In this document: positions 11,118 to 21,094 of the stretch, piece after piece | Numbering within the stretch: the stretch's first letter is position 1 | How the letters are laid out: every line of letters begins with the position of its first letter | Source of the DNA: Poecilobothrus nobilitatus | Taxonomy: Eukaryota; Arthropoda; Insecta; Diptera; Dolichopodidae | Direction: 5' to 3' | DNA length: 64,000 nt | NCBI GenBank assembly: GCA_947095535.1 | Contig: OX352772.1 | Coordinates: 42,241,445 to 42,305,444 of the forward strand | Position numbers and translations under genes: made by a program | The notes under the pieces: generated by a model | Database searches by the model: none | Told to the model about the DNA's origin: nothing | What the model saw: only the letters and a program-made list of their open reading frames with translations

Positions 11118-12155
11118 ATGATAAGAACTGAATATTTTTTAATTGCTTTCACCATTTTTGGTTTAGCGTCATGTCAAACAGGTTCAGAATGTAAGTACTA
11201 AATAATTTAATTTAATACAAAAATATCTAAACATTTATTTATTCCTTAATTCATAGCTTCTGATTATCCAAATTTTGAAAATTTTGCTAATCGGCAACAA
11301 AATCGAAGTAAGTTTTTTTTTTAATTTAATTAATCGAATCGAATTTAATAACTTTTAATTTTAATTTTATTATAGATTTTGGTTTTTTTAATCTATTTAG
11401 ACCACAACAGCCTCCACAATTTGGTCAAGGTCCAAGTAAGTTTGACAACTGTCATGTTTCTATTTATTCATACATATTTATATTTATTTAATAAAATTAT
11501 TTTTAAGATCAATTACCATCATTTTGGGACTTTTTAAGACCAGGTGGTTTTAATAATAACGGTTATGGAAATGGATTTTACAATACACCAAATAATCCAT
11601 ATCAGTCAAATTTTAGATTCCGCTCTGGAGATCAATTTGCAGACCCTTCTACAGACAGTTCAGAAGTGCAATCCGGAGAATTGAAATCAGATGTTAATAG
11701 TGATTCTAGAAATGGAAAATTTTTTGCTGATTGGTGTAAGGCTTGTTTTTGTTTTTTTTTGTTTTATTATTTAAATAGTCTTAAATTTATCTAAAAAATT
11801 ATTTTGATCATAATATATTTTTTTTTTTTAATTTTAAATAGATTGCAGATCGTCATCATCATATTTAAACAGATTCTGTCAAACAAGATCATGTGCATTT
11901 GGTGACAATATCGGTGGATATTGTGATCAAGGTGTTTGTGTTTGTATTAGTAAAAGTGAATGTGGTATACCACCTACAACTACTTCTACAGTTGCACCAA
12001 CAACAACAACCACTTTGGCACCAACAACAACAACAACCACTTTGGCACCAACAACAACAACCACTTTGGCACCAACAACAACCACCACTTTGGAACCAAC
12101 AACAACCACCACTTTGGCACCAACAACAACAACCACTTTGGCACCCGGTTCATAA
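11118..12155 (+). CDS. Secreted protein with repeated F-x-D/N exons, Cys-rich module and Thr-rich tail
   Basis: Five exons, 11118-11190, 11257-11307, 11376-11435, 11508-11735 and 11842-12155, total 726 coding bases (241 residues). Every intron (66-106 bases) starts GTAAG, ends AG and is phase 1. The start gives a signal peptide (MIRTEYFLIAFTIFGLASC). Residues 25-137 are rich in Phe, Asn, Gly and Gln. Residues 139-178 hold seven cysteines, spaced x10, x4, x9, x4, x1, x5, with GGYC then GVCVC, resembling the gamma-core end of insect defensins or an EB-type module. The x4 spacing departs from the CxxxC of CS-alpha-beta folds, and the net charge is near neutral. Residues 183-239 are Thr5-6-Leu-Ala-Pro repeats, probably O-glycosylated. 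I see no N-glycosylation sequon. The protein is predicted to be extracellular; salivary, immune or surface roles are all possible. I do not recognise the family. The gene model is strong, the function unknown. Confidence 0.85.
11844..11963 (+). other. Seven-cysteine module encoded in exon 5
   Basis: Residues 139-178 of the secreted protein. Cysteines fall at 139, 150, 155, 165, 170, 172 and 178. The run GGYCDQGVCVC has the glycine-x-Cys and Cys-x-Cys of the defensin gamma-core. The first six cysteines fit C-x10-C-x4-C-x9-C-x4-C-x-C. A defensin would have x3 at the second gap, so an EB-like disulphide module is an equally fair reading. The seventh cysteine is unpaired in a three-disulphide model. 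Confidence 0.6.
12000..12146 (+). repeat. Coding minisatellite: six Thr5-6-Leu-Ala/Glu-Pro units
   Basis: Six in-frame units of 24 or 27 bases encode residues 191-239 (TTTTTLAP, one with six Thr, one with Glu for Ala). Synonymous ACA/ACC differences and the one longer unit show the array changes by unit slippage while staying in frame. The + frames at 11893-12183 and 11960-12187 and the minus frame at 11927-12199 are shadows of this array. Confidence 0.85.
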
Positions 12156-12232
12156 ATTTTCAAAGCTTCAGATTGCACATTAATTAATAATAATTGCACA
12201 ATTTCATTTTACAGTAATTTAAAAAAGAAATG

Positions 12233-12297
12233 AATAAAAATATGTATTATTAAAAATACGAAAAGAATTATCAAATACAAGAAATAAAATAAATATG
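12233..12297 (+). terminator. Polyadenylation signals of the secreted-protein gene
   Basis: AATAAA lies at 12233-12238, 78 bases past the stop codon. Further AATAAA-type hexamers follow within GAAATAAAATAAATATG, up to 12297. Either could direct cleavage; transcript data would decide. Confidence 0.5.
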
Positions 12298-12574
12298 TAT
12301 AATATATTATGTTAAAGCAAAGCAGTTACAGAATTAACTTTATTAATGGAAAAGCCTTGACTTTCGATTTATAGTATAGGAACTGCTGAATTTCTTTAAA
12401 GTTTTTGAAACTCCACAAAACCGAAGACTAATTCCTTCAAAAGTTTTCTAATACTATAATAAATCTTTAACTAAGATACCGAGGGTAATTTAAGGCCATT
12501 AATAAAAGCAATTTAACAAAGCTACTTTTGCTGTGAACTTCGAACTTTTATATGAAATTCAGAACTTAATGAAT

Positions 12575-12712
12575 ATGTTGAGATAAAAAATTAATATATC
12601 ATTTTTACTTTAACTGAATACTTTTTTTACTATAAAGGAATATTTTTTACTTTAAGTGAATATTTTTTTACTTTAAGCCAGGACATTTTTAATTTAAATG
12701 AAGAATCTTTAC
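12575..12712. repeat. Left arm of outer inverted repeat (ACTTTAA units)
   Basis: Short tandem units such as GAATATTTTTTACTTTAAGT. The reverse complement (ACTTAAAGTAAAAAATATTC) appears at 13690-13845, on the far side of the 821-bp element, so the pair probably belongs to one older inverted-repeat element split by the insertion. Confidence 0.5.
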
Positions 12713-12837
12713 TTCAGTAATTTGTGTAATATAAAATATTTAATATAAATATATATATTTAATATATAAATAATTATGTATATGTATACGTATATATTTG
12801 GATCCAAATTTATAATATAAAATTTAATATATAAATA

Positions 12838-13658
12838 GGTTCCCTGAAATAAAACCAAATGAAATAAAGCCAATTGACTTTATTTCATTGCCATATTTGA
12901 AATAAAGCCAAAAAGTGAATTTTTAAATTTTAGTCTTATTTCAATGTGAAAAATTGAAATAAAGCCAATTTGATTTTATTTCAAATTGCTAATTTTTGGT
13001 TGTGTTCAAAAGCAGAGTTATACGCATTTTCCAGAATATTTACATATACGTGAGATTCTGAAGAGGAGGGATTTTAGAGTTGAATTTTAAATCAGGGTAT
13101 TCCCTTTTTCCAGAATATTAAAGCAGATGATTAAAATAAAAATAACATTTTAGGAAAAAACTTAAATTAAAATTATTTGTTTTTGAAAACATCAAAATTC
13201 GGCGGCCGAATGGAATACCCTGATTTCGAATCCAACTTTAAAATCTCCTCTAATTTAGAATGTCACATATATATATATATAAATATATATGTATGTAAAT
13301 ATTCTGGAAAAAGCGTGTAACGCTGATTTTGAAATTAACTCTAAAATCCCTCCTAATTATATTATATAAATCCCTCCTAAAGTCCCATATAAAATTATAT
13401 AAATATTTTGTAAAAGGCGAAAAAACTTCCTCCTAATTTATAATCTCACAAATACATAATATACAAAAAATATTAAAAAGTTAAAAAATATTTTTGATTT
13501 TATTTCATTTTAATTTTGGCATTATTTCGTTTTTGAAAAACGAAATAAAGTCAAAATAAAAATTTCATGATTTTTGGCTTTATTTCAAATGTGTAATTGA
13601 AATAAAGCCAAAAACGTACATTTTTACATTATTTCATTTGGCTTTATTTCAGGGAATC
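12838..13658. mobile_element. 821-bp fold-back element with 8-bp target duplication
   Basis: Begins GGTTCCCTGAAATAAA and ends TTTATTTCAGGGAATC, a terminal inverted repeat that continues well inward. It is flanked on both sides by TATAAATA (12830-12837 and 13659-13666). The arms carry many GAAATAAAGCC/GGCTTTATTTC mini-hairpins. Inner arms around 13015-13110 and 13217-13340 are also inverted copies, with ATTCGGCGGCCGAAT between them. No coding capacity. The 8-bp duplication would fit the hAT or P superfamilies, but the termini match neither clearly. The A+T-rich duplication could be partly chance. Confidence 0.7.
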
Positions 13659-13689
13659 TATAAATATATGTATTATGTATGTTATATGT

Positions 13690-13838
13690 TTTCTTTACTT
13701 TAACTTTTATTACAAATGTCTTTACTTAAAGTAAAAAATATTCATTTAAAGTAAAAATTTACTATCGATAAGTAAAAAATCTTTACTTGAAATACAAATC
13801 TCTTTACCTAAAGTAAAAATATCTTCAGTTAAAGTAAA

Positions 13839-13845
<7 letters not shown>
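13690..13845. repeat. Right arm of outer inverted repeat
   Basis: Units such as CTTTACTTAAAGTAAAAAAT repeated with variation, complementary to the left arm at 12575-12712. Confidence 0.5.

Positions 13846-13878
<33 letters not shown>
13843..13878. repeat. (AT)n microsatellite
   Basis: A near-perfect dinucleotide run at the outer edge of the right arm. Confidence 0.9.
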
Positions 13879-13884
<6 letters not shown>

Positions 13885-14457
13885 CTAAAAAATACATGTA
13901 CAATTTAAATTTTTAAACAATGTAAATAATATTCAAGCTTTAAATTTAAGTTTTACATGAAAAAATTTAAATTTTACATACTCTTACCAGATATACCTGA
14001 CCAAAAAAAAACAAATGAATTCTTAAAAAAATTTAATCAAAATTGAAATTATCGATTTCAAATCGAATTAATGTTAAATAACAAAACAAATTTTACTTCA
14101 ATATTCTAAATTTCCAATAGATGATGGTTTTAAACAATAGTACGAATCAAATAATCTAAAAACAAAACGGTTATTTAAAATTTTAACCATCTTTAAAAAT
14201 GAAAAAAATAAAATAGTGGTATTTTAGTTTCTTAGAAGAATTTTAAGTTTTAAATTTTCGTTCATAACATTTTAGAAAATCTGTCAGTAAAAAAAGAGTA
14301 TATTGTGTTTCATAATGCTACAACGGGAAAGTACAAAAAAGACTTCATAAAAAGAAACCATTAGAAAAAACGTAAAATAAAACTATACAAAAAAAAAAAG
14401 ATTTCTTCAATGTTCTTAACAAGTCCTTCTTTTAAAAAATTTCCGCTAAATATTAGA

Positions 14458-14541
14458 ACTTGACAAGGACACGTCTCGGTATAGACGTCTCTTAATAAGA
14501 CTTGATAAGAACACGTCTCTGTATAGACGTCTCTTGATAAG
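14458..14541. repeat. Two tandem 42-bp units with internal palindrome
   Basis: ACTTGACAAGGACACGTCTC and ACTTGATAAGAACACGTCTC start exactly 42 bp apart. Each unit contains ACGTCTC..TATAGACGT, so each can form a small hairpin. The minus-strand frame here (repeated VYTETC motif) is only a translation of the repeat. Confidence 0.75.
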
Positions 14542-14884
14542 AATATTACCTCTATTAGGTTAACCTCTAATATAATGCTCAAGACATCATTTTTGGAAAC
14601 AATCTAAATTAAATGAGGTATTCCGATAAAATGATTCCTATTGTATAAATGACTTTATTTACTTCCTATTTCTAATTTCAATTTTTTTTTTTCAGTAGAT
14701 TCTCCTTTGGTTTTGTTATTTGTTCTCTACGTCTCATATCAGTAAGTGGAAACAATTTCAAATCATATCCATAGTTTAGATGGAAGAATTGGTAAACAAT
14801 TCATTTTTTCGTTAGATGTAATTTTATTTGAATTGTAAAAACACAAATGTTATCCCTTTAATAAAAATTTTTGTTTCAATAAAA

Positions 14885-15795
14885 ACTTAAAAAGGAACAA
14901 AGCAGTATGAAAAATCAAAGGCTTTTAAATGTGTGCATTTTGAAAAACCAAAAACAGTAAAAAGGAATTTAGAACTATGACTATTTTTACATCAAAATTT
15001 GTAATTTTGTTCGGAATTTTTTTATAATTAAAAACTGTTAAAAATCAAAAGATTTTTTCATCAATTTTTAGGAGAACTCAGATAATTATATGAAAAACTT
15101 TTTTATGTCTTAGTTTTGATAAATTTTGCACAGGGATCTAAAATAGCGATATTTTAATTTTTGAATCCAAATAGCTCTTAAAAAGGTGAACGTCCAAAAA
15201 AGTTTCTTCTGAGATAAATTAATATAACTCTCAAATATTTTCGTCCTCTAAAAGTTCTAAAGTTCTGGGTGAAAATGTTCCGAAAAGATGGTGGATACCA
15301 AATCTTGCCAAATATTCTTTTCACGTACCGATAAATTTACACACTAAATTGCATAAAATTATATAATTTTCTTGTTTTGTTTTTTAATGCATTTCTCTGC
15401 CACATAAATGTTCCTCGGTAAAACTCCCTCGGTGTTTACAGCGTATTTTATACACACTTACCCACTAGGCCACCGAGGCCTATACCTACCCCATTATATA
15501 ATATTCATATTGTTTAAAAAATTCCTGTTCTTTTTAGATTTCAAAATTGTTAACCAAAACTTGACATGCATATAAAAATTTTAAAATAGAGATTTTTCCA
15601 AATTTAGGTTTACACAAACTTTACAATTGATGGAGCTACATAGAAAAGTTGTACCACAACATTAATTTTATAATGAGGCCCATCTTAACATTAAAAAATT
15701 TTTAAAATTAATTGCTCCATATATTAAATGATGTAGGCATTTTCTAAACAGACTGATGAACGAACAGAGTAAAACGGATAAGCTAATTTTTCAAA
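14885..15795 (+). mobile_element. Family H3 element, decayed, interrupted by a SINE
   Basis: The order of phrases follows the copy at 6888-7640: TTTTTATGTCTTAG-like, an ACAGGGATCTAAAATAGCGA-like segment, CACGTACCGATAAATTTAC, then ACAGACTGATGAACGAACAG in place of the (GACG)n run. It is split by SINE-A at about 15368-15492. Confidence 0.5.
15368..15492 (-). mobile_element. SINE-A copy 3 with large internal deletion
   Basis: The minus strand carries the GGCCTCGGTGGCCTAGTGGG head and the 3' tail (ATTTATGTGGCAGAGAAATG). The B box and the GTCGTAAG hairpin have been lost between them. ATTATATAAT flanks it at 15358-15367 and 15493-15502. This is a probable target duplication, though the sequence is A+T-rich enough for chance. 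Confidence 0.7.
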
Positions 15796-18742
15796 AATTT
15801 TCAGAAAAATGTGAAAAACCAAAAATTGTTTTGTTAATAATTTGATTTTCTTTAAAAGATAAATTTAATACAACATCTTTGTAAAAAAAAAAAAACCAAA
15901 TAGTAGTAAGAATCATCATATAAACGAATATGTATTAGGACATGATAGAATAATACAAAATAGTATAAAAAAAAATTATTAAATTTAAATTAAAGTTTTT
16001 GAACATAAAGATTTGAACAAAAAATTTTTAAAACGATTTAATTTTTTATATTTATATAAAAAAAAACAAAATGTGAATATCCTGCATTTAAAAAACGCCT
16101 AGCTTTTTCCCCTGTATCGTTATAGAGGCCTCTTATATAAATAGATAAAGTTAGGAGAAGCGTACTAGATATCTTCTTCTATTCTAGTCACTTCTTGGTC
16201 ACAAATAATTTTAACCTTAGTGGAAAAATATTCATCAACAAGATCTTACCAACCGCAATAGATGCAAAATGGCATTTTCGACAATTCGGAAATAAAGATG
16301 AAAATCTCTTTTAATTCCCTAAACTAGTTCATTCGACAATATTATTTCCCAGACTGCAAAGTAATTCTATGCTTACCGCCTGAATTTATGCTTACCGCGT
16401 GATGTGACGACCCACATAAGAAATCTTTTCTTTCTGATTTTGTTTTTATTTTCTCTCTCTGATCACATCAAATCAGCTCTTTAAATATATATTATTTATA
16501 CCATTAACTATTTGACCAATAAATAAAAAAAAACAAAAAAGTAAAATACAAAATTAAAGAGAATAAGAGCTCTTAATAATAATAATGCCCTTTTATTTTA
16601 TTTTTTTCCTGGACGGTTCGCATCATAGATGAAGAAATTGAAAAAGGGTTCTGAAGAGACTGCTTATAATTATATGTTCTTTGCAAAAAACTAACTTAAA
16701 AATTTCATATCTAAAGTTAGTATTTCCCATAATAAATTGTATACCAACATGGTTTTATCTATGTATGTTTGGTTCAGCCTAAAATTTTGCAAAAAAAATC
16801 CAATTTTCCACATAAATCAGAAATGCTATTTTAATTACGCTTAATATGAACATTCATTTAGCGCAGAATCTATGTAAAGGTATTATAAGTAAACATTTGT
16901 ATTCAGAGGTTTTATTATAAAAAATTTTTTTACGGCTTTTTATCTATAGCATTAAAATGATGAAAATAAATAATGAAAACTTTTAAGTTGGAACATTGGA
17001 ATTATAAACATGGATAAGGCTTATGAAAAATGCATTCTTTGAGATATCTTAAGTTTTTAGTACTGGGACTTTTTGTTTTTTTAATTATTAGAAAGTAATT
17101 GGAAAATATAATTAAATCAATGTTCTTTCTTTAAATTTATATAAATTAAAGCAAGTTAAACTGAAAATTAAATAAGTAAATTAATCTAAATTGCCTCAAT
17201 TACGACATAAATAATTACGATATAAACTATTACGACAAAAGTGATATCAATAATCTGACTGGGGTTTCAATTCCAGATGTTTCCAGATTGAAAAACGGTC
17301 AACTTAACAATAAAGTCAGATTATGACTGCGGGCACGAAACGACTTTACCAGAGATACGAAAAAAATTTGGTCACGATGCACATATATCAAAGATATGAG
17401 AAGATGGATTAGAATATCGGACGAACCCAAACACTTTATTATCCCATTCCTTTAACTTTTCAAGTGAATTATCATTAAATTTGTAAAATTCAAATAACAT
17501 TCATATTTAGTTTCTTTCTTTCAAAAGAATTTTTGATGGATTGACTTATTTGAATCAACTAATTATAGTTACAATCCGTAATAATTAATTAACTTTACCC
17601 GAAACCCCGAAATTAAATGAAAGCATTCATAAATATTTAAAATGGACGGTTTTATTCTTATTTAATAGAAATATCAAAGTTATTTTTGAAATTTTTACAC
17701 ATAAGCTCTCATTGCAGGCTCTCAATGCCAAACAAGTCGAAACTTTTTTTCTTGTTTTAATATAATACAATGATTTTGACTTTATTAGTCTTTTTTTTTT
17801 TTTTTTAATTTTGATAAGGTCTGCACATGTTAAGTTTTAAATTGGAACAAAAAAAAAATTATCACTGAAATAAAATTTTTGTATTCAACTAATGTTTCAG
17901 TTCTGCACTCATATCGGTATAACTTGGTTCTAGATTACCTATTCTAAAATCTTAATATTATGAACGTACATTTTGCCTATAGGTCTGAAACACGGACAAA
18001 ATAATAGTATTGTATTAATACAGAAAAAAAATTAATTGGCTTGTTTGGTATATTGTAATGTGAGACCATGTGTAAATATTCAAAACCAAATTTAATTTTT
18101 GATATTTCTATTAAATAATAGTAATTTTTTTTCTCTCAGATAAATAAAAGTTTTTTTTTGTTTTTTTATTTAACTTATTTTCGTAACTTTCTTTTCTACT
18201 TTTTTTGATTTTATATGGTTTCGCTTTTAACCGGCGGATAAAAAAAAACTCATTAGATTGATTGCACAACTTTATATTAGCTCGAACAAATTTATTGTAA
18301 GTATATTAAAAATCTGATGCTGCGTTTATATAACCTAAAAAAAAATTCGTTCTATTCTGATATGATATTTTTCATTTCCAGATTTCAGAAAAATTAATTT
18401 AATTTTCTTTTCCGAAAAATGTACAGATGATTTTCATTCTATTTATTAAAAGAATCGCAAAATTCTACGCTAGTTTGACCCTAAATTGTCTTTTGATGGA
18501 GTCTCATATTAAATTGTCTTTGTCTATATAATTTGGTGTTCAACATTAGGTTGTATTTAGTATAAACTTATCTGCTTCCTAAACAAAAGTTATCTTATTT
18601 TACTGTATTCAAATGCTGGTACCAACATGAGCTTTCATTTAAAAATTTTCTTTTGTGTCTAAAAATTAAGACTTGAAAACATTACCTAACGCTTTTCTCA
18701 AAAATTCCTTTATCTATTATTTTCTATTTAAATATCGTTTAG
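15796..18742. other. Non-coding stretch
   Basis: No gene or recurrent repeat recognised. Short patches near 16110-16430 and 17220-17460 are somewhat richer in G+C than their surroundings and may be unrecognisable transposon remnants. Confidence 0.45.
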
Positions 18743-18932
18743 GGGTCTCGGTGGCCTAATGGGTAAGAACGTATAAAATACGCTGTAAACACCGAGAGAG
18801 TGTGGGTTCGAATGCCACACACGTCGTAAGAGTTATTCCTTCTTACGACATTTACAACCACGCCTGAACAGGAAAGGCTGTGTAATTTCCAGTCCACATT
18901 TATGTGGTAGAGAAATGCATTAAAAAACAAAA
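18743..18932 (+). mobile_element. SINE-A copy 4, full length
   Basis: Head GGGTCTCGGTGGCCTAATGG, A box TGGCCTAATGGG, B box GGGTTCGAATGCC, hairpin GTCGTAAG...CTTACGAC, tail CCACATTTATGTGGTAGAG and poly-A. ATCGTTT flanks both sides (after AAAT at the left, after the A-tail at the right), a likely target duplication. The minus-strand frame of 63 codons lies inside it. Confidence 0.85.
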
Positions 18933-19440
18933 ATCGTTTTTTTTTTATTTCCTATAGTTATTACTACACTTAATCAATTTTTTTCCAAATTTCAACGGAA
19001 AAAAAAATTTTGAATTGAGAGCAAAAAAAGCTCAACTTTTATGTTACTGATTCTATATAAAATCAAAACTTTATTATATGTATTGAAAAGAGTTGAAAAA
19101 GTTTTTTCTCCCATTCGATTTGCCATGTGTTTCTATAAGTTCACGGGCATATTAAAATTGTTCCTTCGTTTGTAACGTACTGAACTAAGCATGGTAAATT
19201 AACACTCAGATGGTAAGGATCAGTATCAAAAAACCAAAACGTTTGAGTTATGAAGTTTAAGTTAGAGTTAACTCATCTGAAATTCATCCAAATATTTTTT
19301 AAATAATTTGTAATTTCCGTATTACTTTTGACTAATAATTTTGTAATTTCCGTATTAAGCTGACTATGCCTGCCTGTACTATGCCTTTATGTACTACAAA
19401 TTTCTGGGTCCAGTTTATACATCTTCAAAATCTAAAAGAT

Positions 19441-19545
19441 GCTAATCGAAGGGTATTGGTTTCAAACTCCGTTCAGGTCATATATAAAAAAAAATATGTA
19501 GTACTTTTATATCGTAATAATGTATATCGTATAGTTAATAGTAGT
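19441..19545 (+). mobile_element. SINE-B copy 1 (3' part)
   Basis: B box GGTTTCAAACTCC, then CAGGTCATATATAAAAA and TATATCGTAATAATGTATAT, closely matching 49111-49190. The A-box half is not recognisable upstream. The copy ends in a TAA-type microsatellite, as the other copy does. Confidence 0.7.
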
Positions 19546-19690
19546 AATAATAATAATAACAATAATAATAATAATAGTAATAGTAATAATAATAATAATA
19601 ATAGTAATAATAATAATAGTATAATAATAATAATAATAGTAATAATAATAAATTTATAATAATAATAATAGTAATAATAATAATAGCTGC
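19546..19690. repeat. (TAA)n microsatellite, interrupted
   Basis: A long run of AAT/TAG triplets. It creates poly-Asn, poly-Tyr and poly-Leu open frames on both strands, none of which is a gene. Confidence 0.9.
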
Positions 19691-20135
19691 TACAGTGGAG
19701 CAATATTTGATTATATCATGCAAGTAAGGTGTTATATTCTGCTGCACGTTGTAATCCACTGATGTCGCTGACTCTGTAGTAAAATAATAATAATATTAAT
19801 AAGAATACTAATACTAATACCAATAATAATAGCCGCTACAGTGGGGGTTGCCTTCAATAATTAACTCATGTAGTAATGTGTTATATACTACTACACGTTG
19901 TAACTGTTGTAACGGCTATAGTCACTGTTAGAAAAATAGTAATAATAATAGGCGGATTCATTGTTTCGTTACAGTCCCACTCCCAATTCAATGTTTCCGT
20001 ATCCATTTCCTATCCTTTCCTATCCCTGCTCCTAGCCTCTATACTGCGTTCGCAGGTAAGGGTTTCATCCCATTATATTGGTTAAATGGGGAGGTGGATT
20101 TAGTCAGTAAGCATCTGACACTACCAAGGGGGAAA
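19691..20135 (+). mobile_element. Repeat family R, copy 1
   Basis: Two diverged units begin CTGCTACAGTGG and CCGCTACAGTGG (19685 and 19832) and contain TGTTATAT..CTGCACGTTGTAA. These are followed by CAGTCCCACTCCCAATTCAA, a CCTATCC-rich patch and TTTCATCCCATTATATTGG. The same order is found inverted at 44780-45125. It is an interspersed repeat associated with TAA microsatellites, class unknown. Confidence 0.6.
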
Positions 20136-21094
20136 TTCTTGGTGTCTTTGGAAGATTACCACCTCCCTTAGGAAAAAAACAAAAAAGTAAGGCAGCAGTG
20201 CAAATGTTTTGCCAAAACTTAAAACTCTTTAAATCAATGCTTGGGATATCTTTGCCATATACATTTTGAAGCCAGGTATTATAAATAAAGTGATAATATA
20301 TTATGTATTTTACAGTTGACAAGACCAACAGCTGTAGTCTTCGCCTTTTTTTTATGTTTTTATATTGAATAAAAATAATAATATTTATTTTAATCGTGAA
20401 AATTCTAAAACTTTTCAAACTGATTATTTTTTAAACATTTGAGAAAATCGAAAAAATTGTTCAATTATTTTACATATATTTTAACAAAATATATATATTT
20501 GCCCAACATATAAACATATAAAATTATATATTAGCAAATTAAAAAAAGAAAGTTATGGAAATATTTTTAAAAATTTAGTAAACTATAACTTTTTTAGAAA
20601 AATGTCTAGTAACCGAATATAAAAATGGTTAAAATATAAAAATGAACAGTAAAATAAAAAATATTTTATACAAAATTTCACTTCATTTAACATTTAAATA
20701 CAGTAAGTTCTAATTAATTGATCTTGCTTGAAATTGAATTTCGTACTATATTATTAAAGTCCAAGCTTTACTAGAAGTTAATATGACGAAGCGGCTATCC
20801 TCATAATTAGAATAGCGGCAATCTATAATTCTTAAGTCTTGATTTTAAGAAAATATGTAATTGAGGTTAGAATTTTTGAGATCTATTTTAAAGACATGTT
20901 CCATCTGCAGTTTATATTTCAAAGACATATGTGTATATTAGACATACTGTATACTACGTTGAAAATAACTGTTTAAAAAAATTAACTTTACACTATAGTA
21001 TTGGAAGTGTCACATAATTCCCTTAAATGTCATTTATAAATGAAAGTGCAAAAAGTATACATAATACACAAAATTATAATCAACGAAGAAAAGC
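20136..21094. other. Non-coding stretch
   Basis: A+T-rich; nothing recognised. A 104-codon minus frame (20104-20418) overlaps the end of repeat R and lacks any conserved motif. Confidence 0.5.

Noticed and set aside
11927..12199. Minus-strand Val-rich frame of 90 codons
   Set aside because: Antisense shadow of the Thr-rich tail of the spliced gene on the + strand.
18743..18932. Functional tRNA gene suggested by canonical A and B boxes
   Set aside because: The tRNA-like part has no clean acceptor-stem pairing. It is followed by the same body, tail and poly-A as eight other copies and shows target duplications, so it is a SINE.
19366..19759. Poly-Asn, poly-Tyr and poly-Leu proteins of 74-97 residues
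   Set aside because: Translations of the (TAA)n microsatellite on both strands.
20104..20418. 104-codon minus-strand frame
   Set aside because: The longest unspliced frame outside obvious repeats, but it starts inside repeat R, is Lys/Ile/Phe-rich and has no motif or gene signals.
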